Of a DNA stretch of 64,000 bases, positions 7,586-16,235 are shown one piece after another. The translations under genes and the position numbers were made by a program. The notes under the pieces were generated by a model that was given only the letters and a program-made list of their open reading frames with translations, was not told where the DNA came from and made no database searches. Source of the stretch: Vibrio sonorensis (lineage in GTDB: Bacteria > Pseudomonadota > Gammaproteobacteria > Enterobacterales > Vibrionaceae); NCBI RefSeq assembly GCF_001854765.1, contig NZ_LJJE01000112.1:233673-297672 (forward strand), written 5' to 3'. How positions within the stretch are numbered: position 1 is the first letter of the stretch; every line of letters begins with the position of its first letter.

Positions 7586-9593
7586 CAATCGATCGTTCCT
7601 TGGTCTATGGCACCATAGATTTAAAACCATGGTGCGCTATCGACTTCTATTTCTGACTTCGGCTCCCATTCTTCTCACCTTGTTGGCACTGATTGCGATT
7701 ACAATTTACTGGTCGATTCACTATACATGGCAAAGTGCTCTTATCGATGTATCTGAGCGCTTGGAAGTCGCAAACAACAGTATTGACCTGATCCAAGAAA
7801 AGCAAGTGAGCAGTATTCGTTCCCTGTCCGAGTCCTATCAATTTCAGATGCAACGACAAGAAGCACACAAGATACAAACCTGGGTAAAGAATCAAAAAGA
7901 GCGATATGAACTCGACTTCCTTACCTATAGGCCTATTAACGCGATCAATGATCCTGAGCGTTTAGAAAAGCTCGCCAAGCAACCCTCCTTTTTCGATGTT
8001 CTTTCTCCCCAAGAGTTGCGACAACTCGATAAAGACCTCACGGTTAGAGCGCAAATTCCTATTTTAAATAGCCAAAGCATAGAAGATCGCGGATTGGTCA
8101 GTCGCACGGTACTCCCTGTTATCGATGAATACAACAACACTATTGGCTACTTAGACGGGGGGCTAATACTCAACAACAGCACGGTGCTAGTCGATCGATT
8201 AAGAGATTTGATTTACCCCAGCTCTCAAGACTCACTAAGGCCGGTTGGCACGGTAACGGTATTTTTGGACGACTTGCGCGTTAGCACAAACGTTCCACTC
8301 GACAGTAACGAACGCGTTGGTCGAGCGATAGGAACCAGAGTATCTAGTGAAGTTAATCGCACTGTTCTCGGTCAGGGAAAATCATGGATTAATCGAGCTT
8401 TTGTCTATGACGCATGGTACATCACAGCATACCAACCTCTGGTCGACCATGAAAAGAACGTTATTGGCATGCTGTACACCGGCTACCTCGTTTGGCCTTT
8501 TATCTCTGCTTACCTCACTAATATCGTTGAAATCAGCGTCTTTACTATTGCACTGCTAATTTTATCGGGAATCGCAGTGTATCGAGGCTCAAGAGACCTT
8601 TTTAGGCCGATTGAACGGATCCACCGTGTTGTTAAGATGGTTCAACTGGGCAAAGATCAAAGGATTGGTCAGTTGGGACTTGATGAGCAACATGAGTTGG
8701 CGCAACTGGCTAAGCAATTTGACAATATGTTAGATCTGCTAAATCAGCAAAAAACAGAGCTGGAAAAGTCGGCGATAGAATTAGAAGGCAAAGTGGAAAA
8801 ACGAACCGCTAGCCTTAAAGACAAAACGCAACAATTAGAGCACCACATTGAACTACTTAATGACACTCGTGACAAACTGATTGTTAATGAAAAGCTGGCA
8901 GCCCTAGGCGAGCTCACTGCCGGAATTGCCCATGAGATAAATAACCCGACGGCGGTGATTCTCGGCAATGTGGAATTGATACAGTTTGAGTTAGGCTCGG
9001 AATGTGAACGCGTCGACGAAGAGATCAAAGCGATCCTCGCGCAAATCGACCGAATCAGGAACATCACAAGGAGTTTATTGCAATACAGCCGACAAGGCGG
9101 TATTCAAGATGAGATCACATGGCAACATATCAACCCGATCATTGAGGAGAGTGTGACCTTAGTAAAGACAGGGGCTAAAAAGCGCAAAATCGAGTTTGAA
9201 GTCCATTTAAATGCGCAGACGAGTGTCGAGATAAACCGACATCAGCTCCTGCAAATACTCGTCAATCTTCAAATGAATGGAATCCATGCGATGAAAGAGC
9301 AGGGCACCTTGACCATTAGTAGTGAAGATTGGATTGAAAATGGCGAGAGCATTGGTGCGTTAATCCATATAGAAGATCAGGGGTGCGGTATCAAAGAAGA
9401 GCAATTAAAACGCATCTTTTCGCCATTCTTTACTACTAAACGCAATGGAACCGGGCTCGGTCTTTCAGTTTCACAAAGTATACTTAGCCAAACTGGTGGA
9501 GAATTAAAAGTCGCATCCCAATGGGGGGTAGGTAGTAAATTCAGTATCTATTTGCCTAAAAAAGCACAGATTAAGCTGCTAGCTACAACATAG
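7578..9593 (+). CDS. membrane sensor histidine kinase
   Basis: Partner kinase of the upstream sigma-54 regulator. The 671-residue protein has a transmembrane helix near residues 20-45 and a ~270-residue periplasmic sensor region resembling a Cache fold. A second helix (ISVFTIALLILSGIAVY) is followed by a HAMP-like linker and a coiled coil (residues ~385-445). The dimerisation domain has phospho-acceptor His452 in GIAHEINNP, and the ATPase domain has N-box, DQGCGI and GTGLGLSVS. The large extracytoplasmic sensor suggests a small external ligand; formate, a metal oxyanion or a redox signal would fit the neighbours, but this is inference. Confidence 0.9.
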   Translation: MHNNRSFLGLWHHRFKTMVRYRLLFLTSAPILLTLLALIAITIYWSIHYTWQSALIDVSERLEVANNSIDLIQEKQVSSIRSLSESYQFQMQRQEAHKIQTWVKNQKERYELDFLTYRPINAINDPERLEKLAKQPSFFDVLSPQELRQLDKDLTVRAQIPILNSQSIEDRGLVSRTVLPVIDEYNNTIGYLDGGLILNNSTVLVDRLRDLIYPSSQDSLRPVGTVTVFLDDLRVSTNVPLDSNERVGRAIGTRVSSEVNRTVLGQGKSWINRAFVYDAWYITAYQPLVDHEKNVIGMLYTGYLVWPFISAYLTNIVEISVFTIALLILSGIAVYRGSRDLFRPIERIHRVVKMVQLGKDQRIGQLGLDEQHELAQLAKQFDNMLDLLNQQKTELEKSAIELEGKVEKRTASLKDKTQQLEHHIELLNDTRDKLIVNEKLAALGELTAGIAHEINNPTAVILGNVELIQFELGSECERVDEEIKAILAQIDRIRNITRSLLQYSRQGGIQDEITWQHINPIIEESVTLVKTGAKKRKIEFEVHLNAQTSVEINRHQLLQILVNLQMNGIHAMKEQGTLTISSEDWIENGESIGALIHIEDQGCGIKEEQLKRIFSPFFTTKRNGTGLGLSVSQSILSQTGGELKVASQWGVGSKFSIYLPKKAQIKLLATT

Positions 9594-9600
9594 TTAATAG

Positions 9601-9624
9601 AAAAAAGCCAGCGCAGACGCTGGC
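9601..9624 (-). terminator. terminator of the chemoreceptor gene
   Basis: A perfect 7-bp stem GCCAGCG/CGCTGGC with a CAGA loop is followed on the minus strand by six T residues. It lies just downstream of the minus-strand chemoreceptor stop. Confidence 0.75.
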
Positions 9625-9659
9625 AAAGGTGGAACTTGTGACAATGTCACACTTAAGGA

Positions 9660-11540
9660 TCAGTATTTAAATTGAGCCACTATGGTTTCGAGTTTGTGGC
9701 TGACATCAGCCACTTGCTCGCTGCAACGCACTGACGTTGATACAACTTCATGAGTGTCGCCAGCCAACTCAGCTATTTGAGTAATATTTCGGTCTATTTC
9801 CGCAGAAACCATTGACTGCTCTTCCGAAGCCGTTGCGATTTGACTATTCATATCAAACATTTCAGAAACTTGATCAACAATACCGCCGATCGCATCAAGA
9901 GCTTGCTTAGTCAGTTGATCCGTATCGTTCGCTTGTTCCAAACTACTGGTCATCAACCGAACTGTCTTATCGATCCCATCCGTTAACGTTGTGATGGTAG
10001 ATTCAATTTGGTGGGTAGAGTTGTTTGTCATTAAAGAGAGCTGTCTCACTTCATCTGCAACAACCGCAAAACCACGACCGCTATCACCAGCACGAGCAGC
10101 TTCAATCGCAGCATTTAGTGCCAATAGGTTGGTCTGTTCTGCAATTCCTTGGATAGTAACGATAATACTGTTTATCTCTCGACTTTGCTCTTCCAGCTTG
10201 CGCACCAAGTCTTGTGAACCAAGGATATTTTCCGTCAAACTATGCAGGCTTTCTCCGGCACTATTGGTGAGCTGTAAACCTTTTTCAGCTTCAGTTTTAA
10301 CTCGGTTCGCGGTTTCAGCGGCATGTTCAATATTTGCAGTGATCTCATTACTGGTCATCACTAATTCATTTACCGCTGTGGCAACAGACTCAGATTCGGC
10401 TTTTTGCTGTTTAGCGTTATCCATGCTCTTTTGAGCTGCCGATTCTGAACTACAGGAGGATTCGCCGAGCACACTCATCACATTCGCGACATCTTTGATG
10501 TTGCCGTGCAGTTTACTTACGAACTTATCAAATGAGTTTGCCAACTGAGCGAGCTCATCGTTACCTTTAGCATCAATTCTGACAGTCAAGTCGCCGTTTC
10601 CTTCGGCGATGTCCTTCATCAGCACATTAATAGACATGATTCGCTGAGTAATGCTTTTTCCCACCAGTAGTAGTAGTACAGAAACAATTAAGGCACACAC
10701 AATCCCTAGCGCGTGAAGTTTAGTTTCTACCTTCGCCGCTTGCTCAACGATGAAGCTATCAATATCAGCTTGTAGCGCTTCAAAGCTCTGCTCTGTCTGG
10801 TGTACATTGCTCCTCAATGCACCTTTCATTCCCTCATTGGCAGATAAGCCGAGTTCTTGGTTTGAAACAAACAGCTCGTTGACCACTTTTTGGGTAGACT
10901 CTAGTTGGGGGTGAATGGAAACAGGAGATAGCGCATATAGCTGCGAATATGCGGCTTCAAACTCTTGCTGTTTCGCGGACGAAGGAGCGATCAAATAACT
11001 CGACAAACTCTCTGAAAGCGCAAAAAAACTCTCAGACACTGGCCTAACATTGAGTTGCTTAACCACCTTGGTTAACGACTGTTTTTCGACAATTACTTGA
11101 GCCAATAAACCAGATTCAGAATCCAACCCAATTCGCTCTACTTGCCCAGCGAGTTGGTGAAACTGACCTTGATATAGTGCCAGCGTTTCCGAAAGCTGTT
11201 CCGCTTTGCGTTTTGTCTCAGGAGAGAGTGTTGCGAAAAAATTGCTCAGCGCGCCAACCCGAGTAGAGATAGTTTGATAGCTTTTATCAAACTTATCTAT
11301 GTATTTGAGTTGTTTACGAGCGAGGAAATCTTTCTCGTGCCGCCTTAACATAAGTAAGTCATTGGCACTTTGCAGGTTTAATGAAGAGATGTGTTGAAGT
11401 TGATTAAGCTGCTTTAAGCTGTACTGCTCATATAGAGCGTAAGTAACAATGCCTAGCGCCAACACTGCAGTAATGATCCATAGTTTTGCTTTAATGGATA
11501 GCGATGAGAGCAACCCCATTTTTGCTGGTGTCCCTGTCAT
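9660..11540 (-). CDS. methyl-accepting chemotaxis protein
   Basis: Chemoreceptor of about 626 residues. It has an N-terminal membrane helix (LWIITAVLALGIVTYAL), a ~250-residue helical periplasmic ligand domain, and a second helix near ALGIVCALIVSVLLLLVG. A HAMP domain (AEGNGDLTVRI) precedes a long signalling coiled coil with the conserved hairpin tip EQTNLLALNAAIEAARAG. The start at 11540 is chosen because GGAGG lies 5 bases before it; an upstream in-frame start at 11573 lacks such a site. No CheB/CheR pentapeptide is visible at the C-terminus. The ligand is unknown. It stands between the sensor kinase and fdhD, which may hint at a link to formate or respiration. Confidence 0.88.
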   Translation of the reverse strand: MTGTPAKMGLLSSLSIKAKLWIITAVLALGIVTYALYEQYSLKQLNQLQHISSLNLQSANDLLMLRRHEKDFLARKQLKYIDKFDKSYQTISTRVGALSNFFATLSPETKRKAEQLSETLALYQGQFHQLAGQVERIGLDSESGLLAQVIVEKQSLTKVVKQLNVRPVSESFFALSESLSSYLIAPSSAKQQEFEAAYSQLYALSPVSIHPQLESTQKVVNELFVSNQELGLSANEGMKGALRSNVHQTEQSFEALQADIDSFIVEQAAKVETKLHALGIVCALIVSVLLLLVGKSITQRIMSINVLMKDIAEGNGDLTVRIDAKGNDELAQLANSFDKFVSKLHGNIKDVANVMSVLGESSCSSESAAQKSMDNAKQQKAESESVATAVNELVMTSNEITANIEHAAETANRVKTEAEKGLQLTNSAGESLHSLTENILGSQDLVRKLEEQSREINSIIVTIQGIAEQTNLLALNAAIEAARAGDSGRGFAVVADEVRQLSLMTNNSTHQIESTITTLTDGIDKTVRLMTSSLEQANDTDQLTKQALDAIGGIVDQVSEMFDMNSQIATASEEQSMVSAEIDRNITQIAELAGDTHEVVSTSVRCSEQVADVSHKLETIVAQFKY

Positions 11541-11667
11541 GGGCACCTCCCTAGCTAGTCTGACATAATCCACGCAATGTTAAATATTAATTAAATTTAT
11601 GTGACGCGTAGTTATAAAACTAATAGCACTAGGGACGCTATTTGCAAGTTAGATTCGACTCATCTCA

Positions 11668-12495
11668 CTAATTAGTTTTTCCCTTAACATCGAAGTCAAT
11701 CTTCTCTGACCCGGTAAAGACTTGAAAACGCAATCCTTTTGCTCTTGCGATAGTGGTTATGCCAAATTGTGCAGCCAGATCCAAACCCATCTGAGTGACG
11801 CCCGATCTCGACAATAAGACGGGTATTCCCATTTGTGCAACCTTGATAACCATTTCAGATGTTAGGCGACCTGTTGTATAAAAAATTTTGTCCTTACCCA
11901 ATTGTTCATCAAGCCACATTTCGCCTGCAAGCGTATCTACCGCATTGTGGCGACCTACATCCTCGACAAAAGAGAGAACCTTGTTGTTAAGACATACAGC
12001 ACAGCCATGGACCGCACCCGCTTTTTTATAGGTGTCGTTATAGTGGGTAAGTGCCTCAAGCGCAGAATAGATTTCTGATTGCTTTATCTTTACTTGAGGT
12101 ACTTGGTACCCCTCAAGTTGCTTCATGACGTTGCCGTACATGGTGCCCTGACCACACCCAGAAGTAACGGTCTTCTTTTCTAACGCCTTATCAACACCTT
12201 CAATTTTTTCTTTTGTGATAACGGCGGCGGAGCTGGTTTCCCAATCAATTATTATCGACTCCAACAGCGAGGAGTCCGAAATAAATCCTTGATTCTTTAA
12301 ATAGCCTAGCACTAGATGCTCTGGCCTAGAGCCCAGCGTCATTAACGTCACTATCTCTTTCCAATTCAGCATCACGGTCAAAGGGCGCTCGCAGGCAATT
12401 TCTTTGCTCAGAGGTTCGCCATACTCATCTACGACGGTTACCTGCATTGTTTGGAGTGGGTTTTCGCTCGTTTTAATCAGTTTTGGTACAGACAA
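11668..12495 (-). CDS. fdhD: formate dehydrogenase sulfur-carrier protein FdhD
   Basis: Transfers sulfur from a cysteine desulfurase to the bis-MGD cofactor, a step needed for active formate dehydrogenase. The 275-residue protein has the family's TSGCGQGT cysteine loop near residue 131 and GAVHGCAVC and EDVGRHNAVD further on. The start is TTG at 12495, preceded by AAGGATAAG. It is divergent from the DUF3305 gene, and a sigma-54 promoter lies 55 bases upstream. Confidence 0.92.
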   Translation of the reverse strand: MSVPKLIKTSENPLQTMQVTVVDEYGEPLSKEIACERPLTVMLNWKEIVTLMTLGSRPEHLVLGYLKNQGFISDSSLLESIIIDWETSSAAVITKEKIEGVDKALEKKTVTSGCGQGTMYGNVMKQLEGYQVPQVKIKQSEIYSALEALTHYNDTYKKAGAVHGCAVCLNNKVLSFVEDVGRHNAVDTLAGEMWLDEQLGKDKIFYTTGRLTSEMVIKVAQMGIPVLLSRSGVTQMGLDLAAQFGITTIARAKGLRFQVFTGSEKIDFDVKGKTN

Positions 12496-12549
12496 GTTCT
12501 TATCCTTATAAAAGCAGACGACTCAAAATATAGGTATTTGACGCATCGT

Positions 12550-12565
12550 TGCAAGTTGCGTACCC
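12550..12565 (-). promoter_or_regulatory. sigma-54 promoter for fdhD
   Basis: The minus strand reads GGGTAC-GCAAC-TTGCA. It keeps the invariant GG and GC at sigma-54 spacing and points at fdhD. Confidence 0.6.
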
Positions 12566-12583
12566 AATAAAATGGTCTTAATA

Positions 12584-12599
12584 CGGTACAGTCCTTGCT
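12584..12599 (+). promoter_or_regulatory. sigma-54 promoter for the DUF3305 operon
   Basis: CGGTAC-AGTCC-TTGCT keeps GG and TTGC at sigma-54 spacing, 43 bases before the DUF3305 ATG. It forms a divergent pair with the fdhD promoter, only 18 bases apart. No GGGACA-N3-TGTCCC site is evident between the genes. Confidence 0.62.
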
Positions 12600-12641
12600 A
12601 TGTTTTTTTGCAATACTCAAAACAGTATAAGGTAGTGAGTC

Positions 12642-13094
12642 ATGTCGTCTAACGAACCAAAGAAAAATCAAGTGCAATGGCCTTTGTCATTCGTTCTGCA
12701 AGAAGAACAAATAACCACGGGTATGTGGCAGACAAGTCAGTGGTTATTACAAGACATTCTGCTTAGTGAAAAAGACGTAGAGGGAACCATCTGTAAAGCG
12801 ACTCTCCATCTTCACCGCGATGAAAGGACGGATTACAGGTTTAACCTAAGCTCTGTAAATCCCAAACTATTTGTTGTTCTAGAAACCACAGGACAAGCTA
12901 CTATTTCTATCCACGATGTGACGGTTTCACAAAGTGTCGCTGGCCACTATCTGGATGGAGACTACCTAGTACTATCGAAAGAGATGCCCCTCGCAATCCA
13001 AGCATGGGTTGAGGCATTTATAGGTCGCAATGGCGAGCTACTAGAACAGAGAAGAAAGAAGCGAAAAGGTGCGGGGAGGTCTAGTGGAAAATAG
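12642..13094 (+). CDS. DUF3305 family formate-dehydrogenase-associated protein
   Basis: A 150-residue soluble protein that I recognise as DUF3305, a family regularly found next to DUF3306, a polyferredoxin, a TorD-like chaperone and fdhABC. Its biochemical role is unknown; assembly or maturation of the dehydrogenase is the usual guess. It has no signal peptide, and the C-terminus is strongly basic (RRKKRKGAGRSSGK). It starts after AAGGTAG and overlaps the DUF3306 gene by 11 bases, indicating coupled translation. Confidence 0.8.
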   Translation: MSSNEPKKNQVQWPLSFVLQEEQITTGMWQTSQWLLQDILLSEKDVEGTICKATLHLHRDERTDYRFNLSSVNPKLFVVLETTGQATISIHDVTVSQSVAGHYLDGDYLVLSKEMPLAIQAWVEAFIGRNGELLEQRRKKRKGAGRSSGK

Positions 13095-13506
13095 TTTTTT
13101 CTCCCGTTGGTCGAAACGAAAGCTCGACAGTGAAGAGCGCGATTCAAACGTCGATTCAATTAATGAAGAGCTAAAAATCAATGAGGAAGAAGTTCAACAG
13201 GAAGGCTCTCTCGGCTCTTTGTTGGTAAGTGAAGCAAGCGAAGCCGTTAAAAAACAGGCGTTGCGCAATCTATTCCAGAGTCCAGAATTTCAAGTTGTAG
13301 ACAAGCTGAATGACTATGATCACGACTTCGATAAAGTCGCTTCTCTGCCTCAGGCCATTAGTGAAACACTGCGCGATTGGGTAAAAGAGAGCGTCGAAGA
13401 TCGTTCACCACAACAAGCGCAAAAACCCGAATTTGAAGAACAAAACAGCCAAACAGAACATCTTGATTTGGAAACCAATAAAAACATCGACGATAACCCA
13501 GAATAA
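13084..13506 (+). CDS. DUF3306 family formate-dehydrogenase-associated protein
   Basis: An acidic protein of about 140 residues beginning (GTG start) with the family's ENSFFSRWSKRKL. The GTG at 13084 is chosen because GGGAGG lies 4 bases before it and the family starts at this motif. The C-terminal half is rich in Glu, Gln and Asn and is probably disordered. Always a neighbour of DUF3305 in fdh clusters; function unknown. Its stop is immediately followed by the palindromic operator at 13512, so the next gene has its own promoter. Confidence 0.8.
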   Translation: MENSFFSRWSKRKLDSEERDSNVDSINEELKINEEEVQQEGSLGSLLVSEASEAVKKQALRNLFQSPEFQVVDKLNDYDHDFDKVASLPQAISETLRDWVKESVEDRSPQQAQKPEFEEQNSQTEHLDLETNKNIDDNPE

Positions 13507-13511
13507 AATTA

Positions 13512-13526
13512 GGGACATTTTGTCCC
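13512..13526. promoter_or_regulatory. palindromic operator GGGACATTTTGTCCC (putative sigma-54 enhancer)
   Basis: Perfect 6-base arms GGGACA/TGTCCC flank a 3-base spacer. The site is 94 bases upstream of the sigma-54 promoter at 13620, and a second copy lies 33 bases further on, three helical turns on the same face. Likely recognised by the local NtrC-type regulator; that link is inferred. Confidence 0.65.
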
Positions 13527-13544
13527 ACTTGTTATTTTTGTCCT

Positions 13545-13559
13545 TAGACAATTTGTCCA
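13545..13559. promoter_or_regulatory. second operator copy (TAGACA-N3-TGTCCA)
   Basis: TAGACAATTTGTCCA keeps GACA-N3-TGTC of the neighbouring palindrome, centre-to-centre 33 bases from it. The outer bases of the arms diverge. Confidence 0.5.
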
Positions 13560-13619
13560 GGTCACGACCAACAAGCTTTTGAAATGACTTAACCAATTGA
13601 ATTTATGTGATTATTTTTA

Positions 13620-13635
13620 TGGTATAGCAATTGCT
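13620..13635 (+). promoter_or_regulatory. sigma-54 promoter for the polyferredoxin-fdh genes
   Basis: TGGTAT-AGCAA-TTGCT matches TGGCAC-N5-TTGCW with GG and GC in place. It ends 43 bases before the ATG at 13679, so an upstream in-frame start at 13631 would lie within the promoter and is rejected. Confidence 0.72.
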
Positions 13636-13678
13636 ATTGTCTCTGTATAAGCACTGCAAGCAATGGACAATAATAACA

Positions 13679-15331
13679 ATGCTAAATCAGATAATCGACT
13701 CAACAAACGGGTTAGCTCGACAATACGCTTTAGAAAATACCGTTGAATTAACCAATTTAATTCCCCCGACCGTCAGCTACGAAAGTGGGGGGCACACACT
13801 TATCATCGGCCCCACTGCAATTGTAGAAAGCACTGCTCAACAGTTGTCGACGCTTAATAGCGTTACCTTACTATCTACCGATGGCGCAAGTAGTGACTCT
13901 AGGCAGTTATATTTTGCAGAAGCGGTTTCCGTTTCCGGCTTCTTGGGCGCATTCTCCGTAAATGTGACTCAAGACGGTGTACAGCATAATCTCGCAAAGA
14001 TCGCCATCAATAGTGATTGCTTCGATATTGTTTTAGACCTCTGCTTAGATAGCTGTATGAGCGAAGAAATCCCTGCTCCCGGATATTATCCCGTCGGAAG
14101 GGGCCAGCCCAAACTGGCAGATGCTTTGCAAGCCATACCAAACCTTATGGGTACCTTTGATAAACCCAAGTTCTTCCGATTGGATAGCGATTTATGTGCT
14201 CATAGCTCACGTGGCGTTAAAGGGTGTGACCGTTGTGTCTCTTCTTGTCCAGCTGGAGCACTTTCAAGCGAGGGTAGTGATGACACTGGTTATCAGATCG
14301 CAATCAATCCATATCTGTGTCAGGGGATAGGAACATGTGCTACAGCATGTCCGACAGAAGCTATTAGCTACGCGTTGCCAGAACCCAAACAAACTCAGAC
14401 CTTTGTCGAAAAACTACTGAATAACTATCGATCAAAGGGCGGAACCCATCCCATTGTTATGTTTTGCAGTAGCCGGCACGAGAAATACAACGCAGCGCTA
14501 TTGTCGCAACTACCAGATAACGTTATTCCAGTAGCACTAGAAGAACTGACCTCAGTGGGAATAGATACTTGGTTAGCCGCGCTGGTTAACGGAGCAAATC
14601 AGATATGGTTCGCCGCGAGCAGGCACATGCCTGAAACGATTTTGCGGGTCCTTAACGGTGAAGTAGAAATGTTAAGGACACTGCTTGGCCAGTTAAATAT
14701 CAATGCCAACATCATTGAAATTATCTATTTTGAAGAACTTAAACACACCCAGCCCAAGGTGCAATGCTTTGATAATTCAATGACATACGGGGAGTTACAG
14801 GGTAACAAAAGACAGCGAGCCTTTGCGGCGTTAGAACACCTTACCACAGTTTTTGAAGCACCCACCAGAGTTGTAGCGCTACCGGAAGGAGCCCCATACG
14901 GGAGCGTGAGTTGCGCTTCTCAGGATTGCACATTATGTATGAGCTGTGTGGCAGTGTGTCCAACTAGCGCACTTCACAGTGATGGTGAGTCGCCGAGTTT
15001 GATGTTTACCGAACAAGACTGCATTCAATGTGGTATGTGTGAAAAGGCCTGCCCAGAGAACGCGCTAAGCACTACTTCACGCTTTAACTGGAACCACGAA
15101 GAGCGTTCGACACCCAAAACATTGCATCAAGAAGAGGCGGCTAAATGTATACGCTGCCACAAGCCCTTTGCGCCTAAGTCAATGATTACAATGCTTCAAA
15201 ATAAGTTACGCGGTCACTCTCATTTTAGTGATCAAGCAGCGTTTAGCCGCCTTGAAATGTGCGAAGACTGCCGCGTAGTAGACATGTTTGAAGCGTTTGA
15301 CCAAGACCCCACTAAACAGCTCAAGGTATAG
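13679..15331 (+). CDS. 4Fe-4S polyferredoxin of the formate dehydrogenase cluster
   Basis: A 550-residue cytoplasmic iron-sulfur protein with two pairs of ferredoxin-type motifs: CDRCVSSCPAG and CATACPTEA (residues ~180-225), then CTLCMSCVAVCPTSA and CIQCGMCEKACPENA (~420-465). Further Cys pairs (CIRCHKPF, CEDCRVVD) near the C-terminus may bind another centre. It probably passes electrons to or from the formate dehydrogenase, or aids its assembly. Its position between DUF3306 and the TorD-like chaperone is typical of these clusters. The start at 13679 follows from the sigma-54 promoter just upstream. Partner and direction of electron flow are unknown. Confidence 0.85.
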   Translation: MLNQIIDSTNGLARQYALENTVELTNLIPPTVSYESGGHTLIIGPTAIVESTAQQLSTLNSVTLLSTDGASSDSRQLYFAEAVSVSGFLGAFSVNVTQDGVQHNLAKIAINSDCFDIVLDLCLDSCMSEEIPAPGYYPVGRGQPKLADALQAIPNLMGTFDKPKFFRLDSDLCAHSSRGVKGCDRCVSSCPAGALSSEGSDDTGYQIAINPYLCQGIGTCATACPTEAISYALPEPKQTQTFVEKLLNNYRSKGGTHPIVMFCSSRHEKYNAALLSQLPDNVIPVALEELTSVGIDTWLAALVNGANQIWFAASRHMPETILRVLNGEVEMLRTLLGQLNINANIIEIIYFEELKHTQPKVQCFDNSMTYGELQGNKRQRAFAALEHLTTVFEAPTRVVALPEGAPYGSVSCASQDCTLCMSCVAVCPTSALHSDGESPSLMFTEQDCIQCGMCEKACPENALSTTSRFNWNHEERSTPKTLHQEEAAKCIRCHKPFAPKSMITMLQNKLRGHSHFSDQAAFSRLEMCEDCRVVDMFEAFDQDPTKQLKV

Positions 15332-15341
15332 GGAAAATTTT

Positions 15342-15974
15342 ATGAATAACGACTCACTAGTTTCAGAAATATACCTTTTGCTCGCGACTCTTTATCGCGC
15401 GGCACCGGAAAACGACCTGCTTGCTCATTTAAGTCAGTTAGACCCTATTGATGGTGGTAGCCAAATAGACAAAGCGTGGACTGAGTTAAAACACGCATCG
15501 GCAAAAGCCTTAAATAGTAATGTACACGATGAGCATCAAGACCTTTTTATAGGAATAGGTCGAGGCGAGGTCATGCCATTTGCTTCATGGCACCTAACTG
15601 GCTCACTGATGGAAAAACCATTGGCAAACATTCGCGAATCCCTAGTTCTGCTTGGATTTGAAAGACAAGAGCACGTCAAAGAGCCAGAAGATCACATTAG
15701 CGCACTATGCGAAGTGATGTCCCAGTTAGTTGAATACTCAGAACCTGAGAGCCAAGCATTTTTCAATCAGCATATCGAAACTTGGTTTCCATCGTTTACC
15801 AAACAAATTCGAAGCGCGCAAAACAGCGATTTCTACTTAGCCGTTGCAGAGCTTACTGATGCATTTTTAACCATAGAGAAAGTGAAATATTCACAAGTCC
15901 AAGTGCATCACAATGCGAGCAACTCAAAAGTAACCAAAAACAACAATTACATTGAAGAAGCAAATATTGATTAG
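15342..15974 (+). CDS. TorD/DmsD-family molybdoenzyme chaperone
   Basis: An all-helical cytoplasmic chaperone of about 210 residues. It should bind the twin-arginine leader of the FdhA catalytic subunit and hold it until cofactor insertion. The family motif is visible as EHQDLFIGIGRGEVMPFASW, followed by EPEDHISALCEVM. The start at 15342 follows AGGGAAAATTTT and places the gene 10 bases after the polyferredoxin stop; an earlier in-frame start inside that gene is less likely. Confidence 0.86.
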   Translation: MNNDSLVSEIYLLLATLYRAAPENDLLAHLSQLDPIDGGSQIDKAWTELKHASAKALNSNVHDEHQDLFIGIGRGEVMPFASWHLTGSLMEKPLANIRESLVLLGFERQEHVKEPEDHISALCEVMSQLVEYSEPESQAFFNQHIETWFPSFTKQIRSAQNSDFYLAVAELTDAFLTIEKVKYSQVQVHHNASNSKVTKNNNYIEEANID

Positions 15975-15983
15975 GGGATAAGA

Positions 15984-15997
15984 GGGGCATAAGCCCC
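15984..15997. other. short GC hairpin between chaperone and fdhX genes
   Basis: GGGGC-ATAA-GCCCC forms a 5-bp stem with no T-run. It may act as an mRNA-processing or stabilising element within the operon rather than a terminator. Confidence 0.35.
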
Positions 15998-16029
15998 CAG
16001 CTCACTCTAACCGAGTAAGGAAGGAAGCA

Positions 16030-16224
16030 ATGACTAAACAACAGAAACCAGATAGTACACGAAGAAACCTCCTCAAGGGTATTGCGGGAGCCGCTGCTGC
16101 TGGCGCAATGGCGGGAACAGTACAAGCAACGTCAGAAAATACCAAACCAATTGAAGATACTGGCAAAGAGTCAACGGGCTATAGAGAAACTCAGCACGTC
16201 AAAGACTACTACGACACTTTATAA
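16030..16224 (+). CDS. FdhX-like twin-arginine signal protein
   Basis: A 64-residue protein with a twin-arginine leader (STRRNLLKGIAGAAAAGAMAG) and a short acidic tail. Such small Tat proteins precede fdhA in many epsilon- and gammaproteobacterial formate dehydrogenase operons and are annotated as formate dehydrogenase region Tat-target proteins; the role is unknown. AAGGAAGG lies before the ATG. It ends 11 bases before fdhA. Confidence 0.8.
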   Translation: MTKQQKPDSTRRNLLKGIAGAAAAGAMAGTVQATSENTKPIEDTGKESTGYRETQHVKDYYDTL

Positions 16225-16235
16225 AGGAGTAGTGT

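Noticed and set aside
13631..13678. An upstream start for the polyferredoxin
   Set aside because: It would begin inside the sigma-54 promoter, upstream of the expected transcription start; the ATG at 13679 is used.
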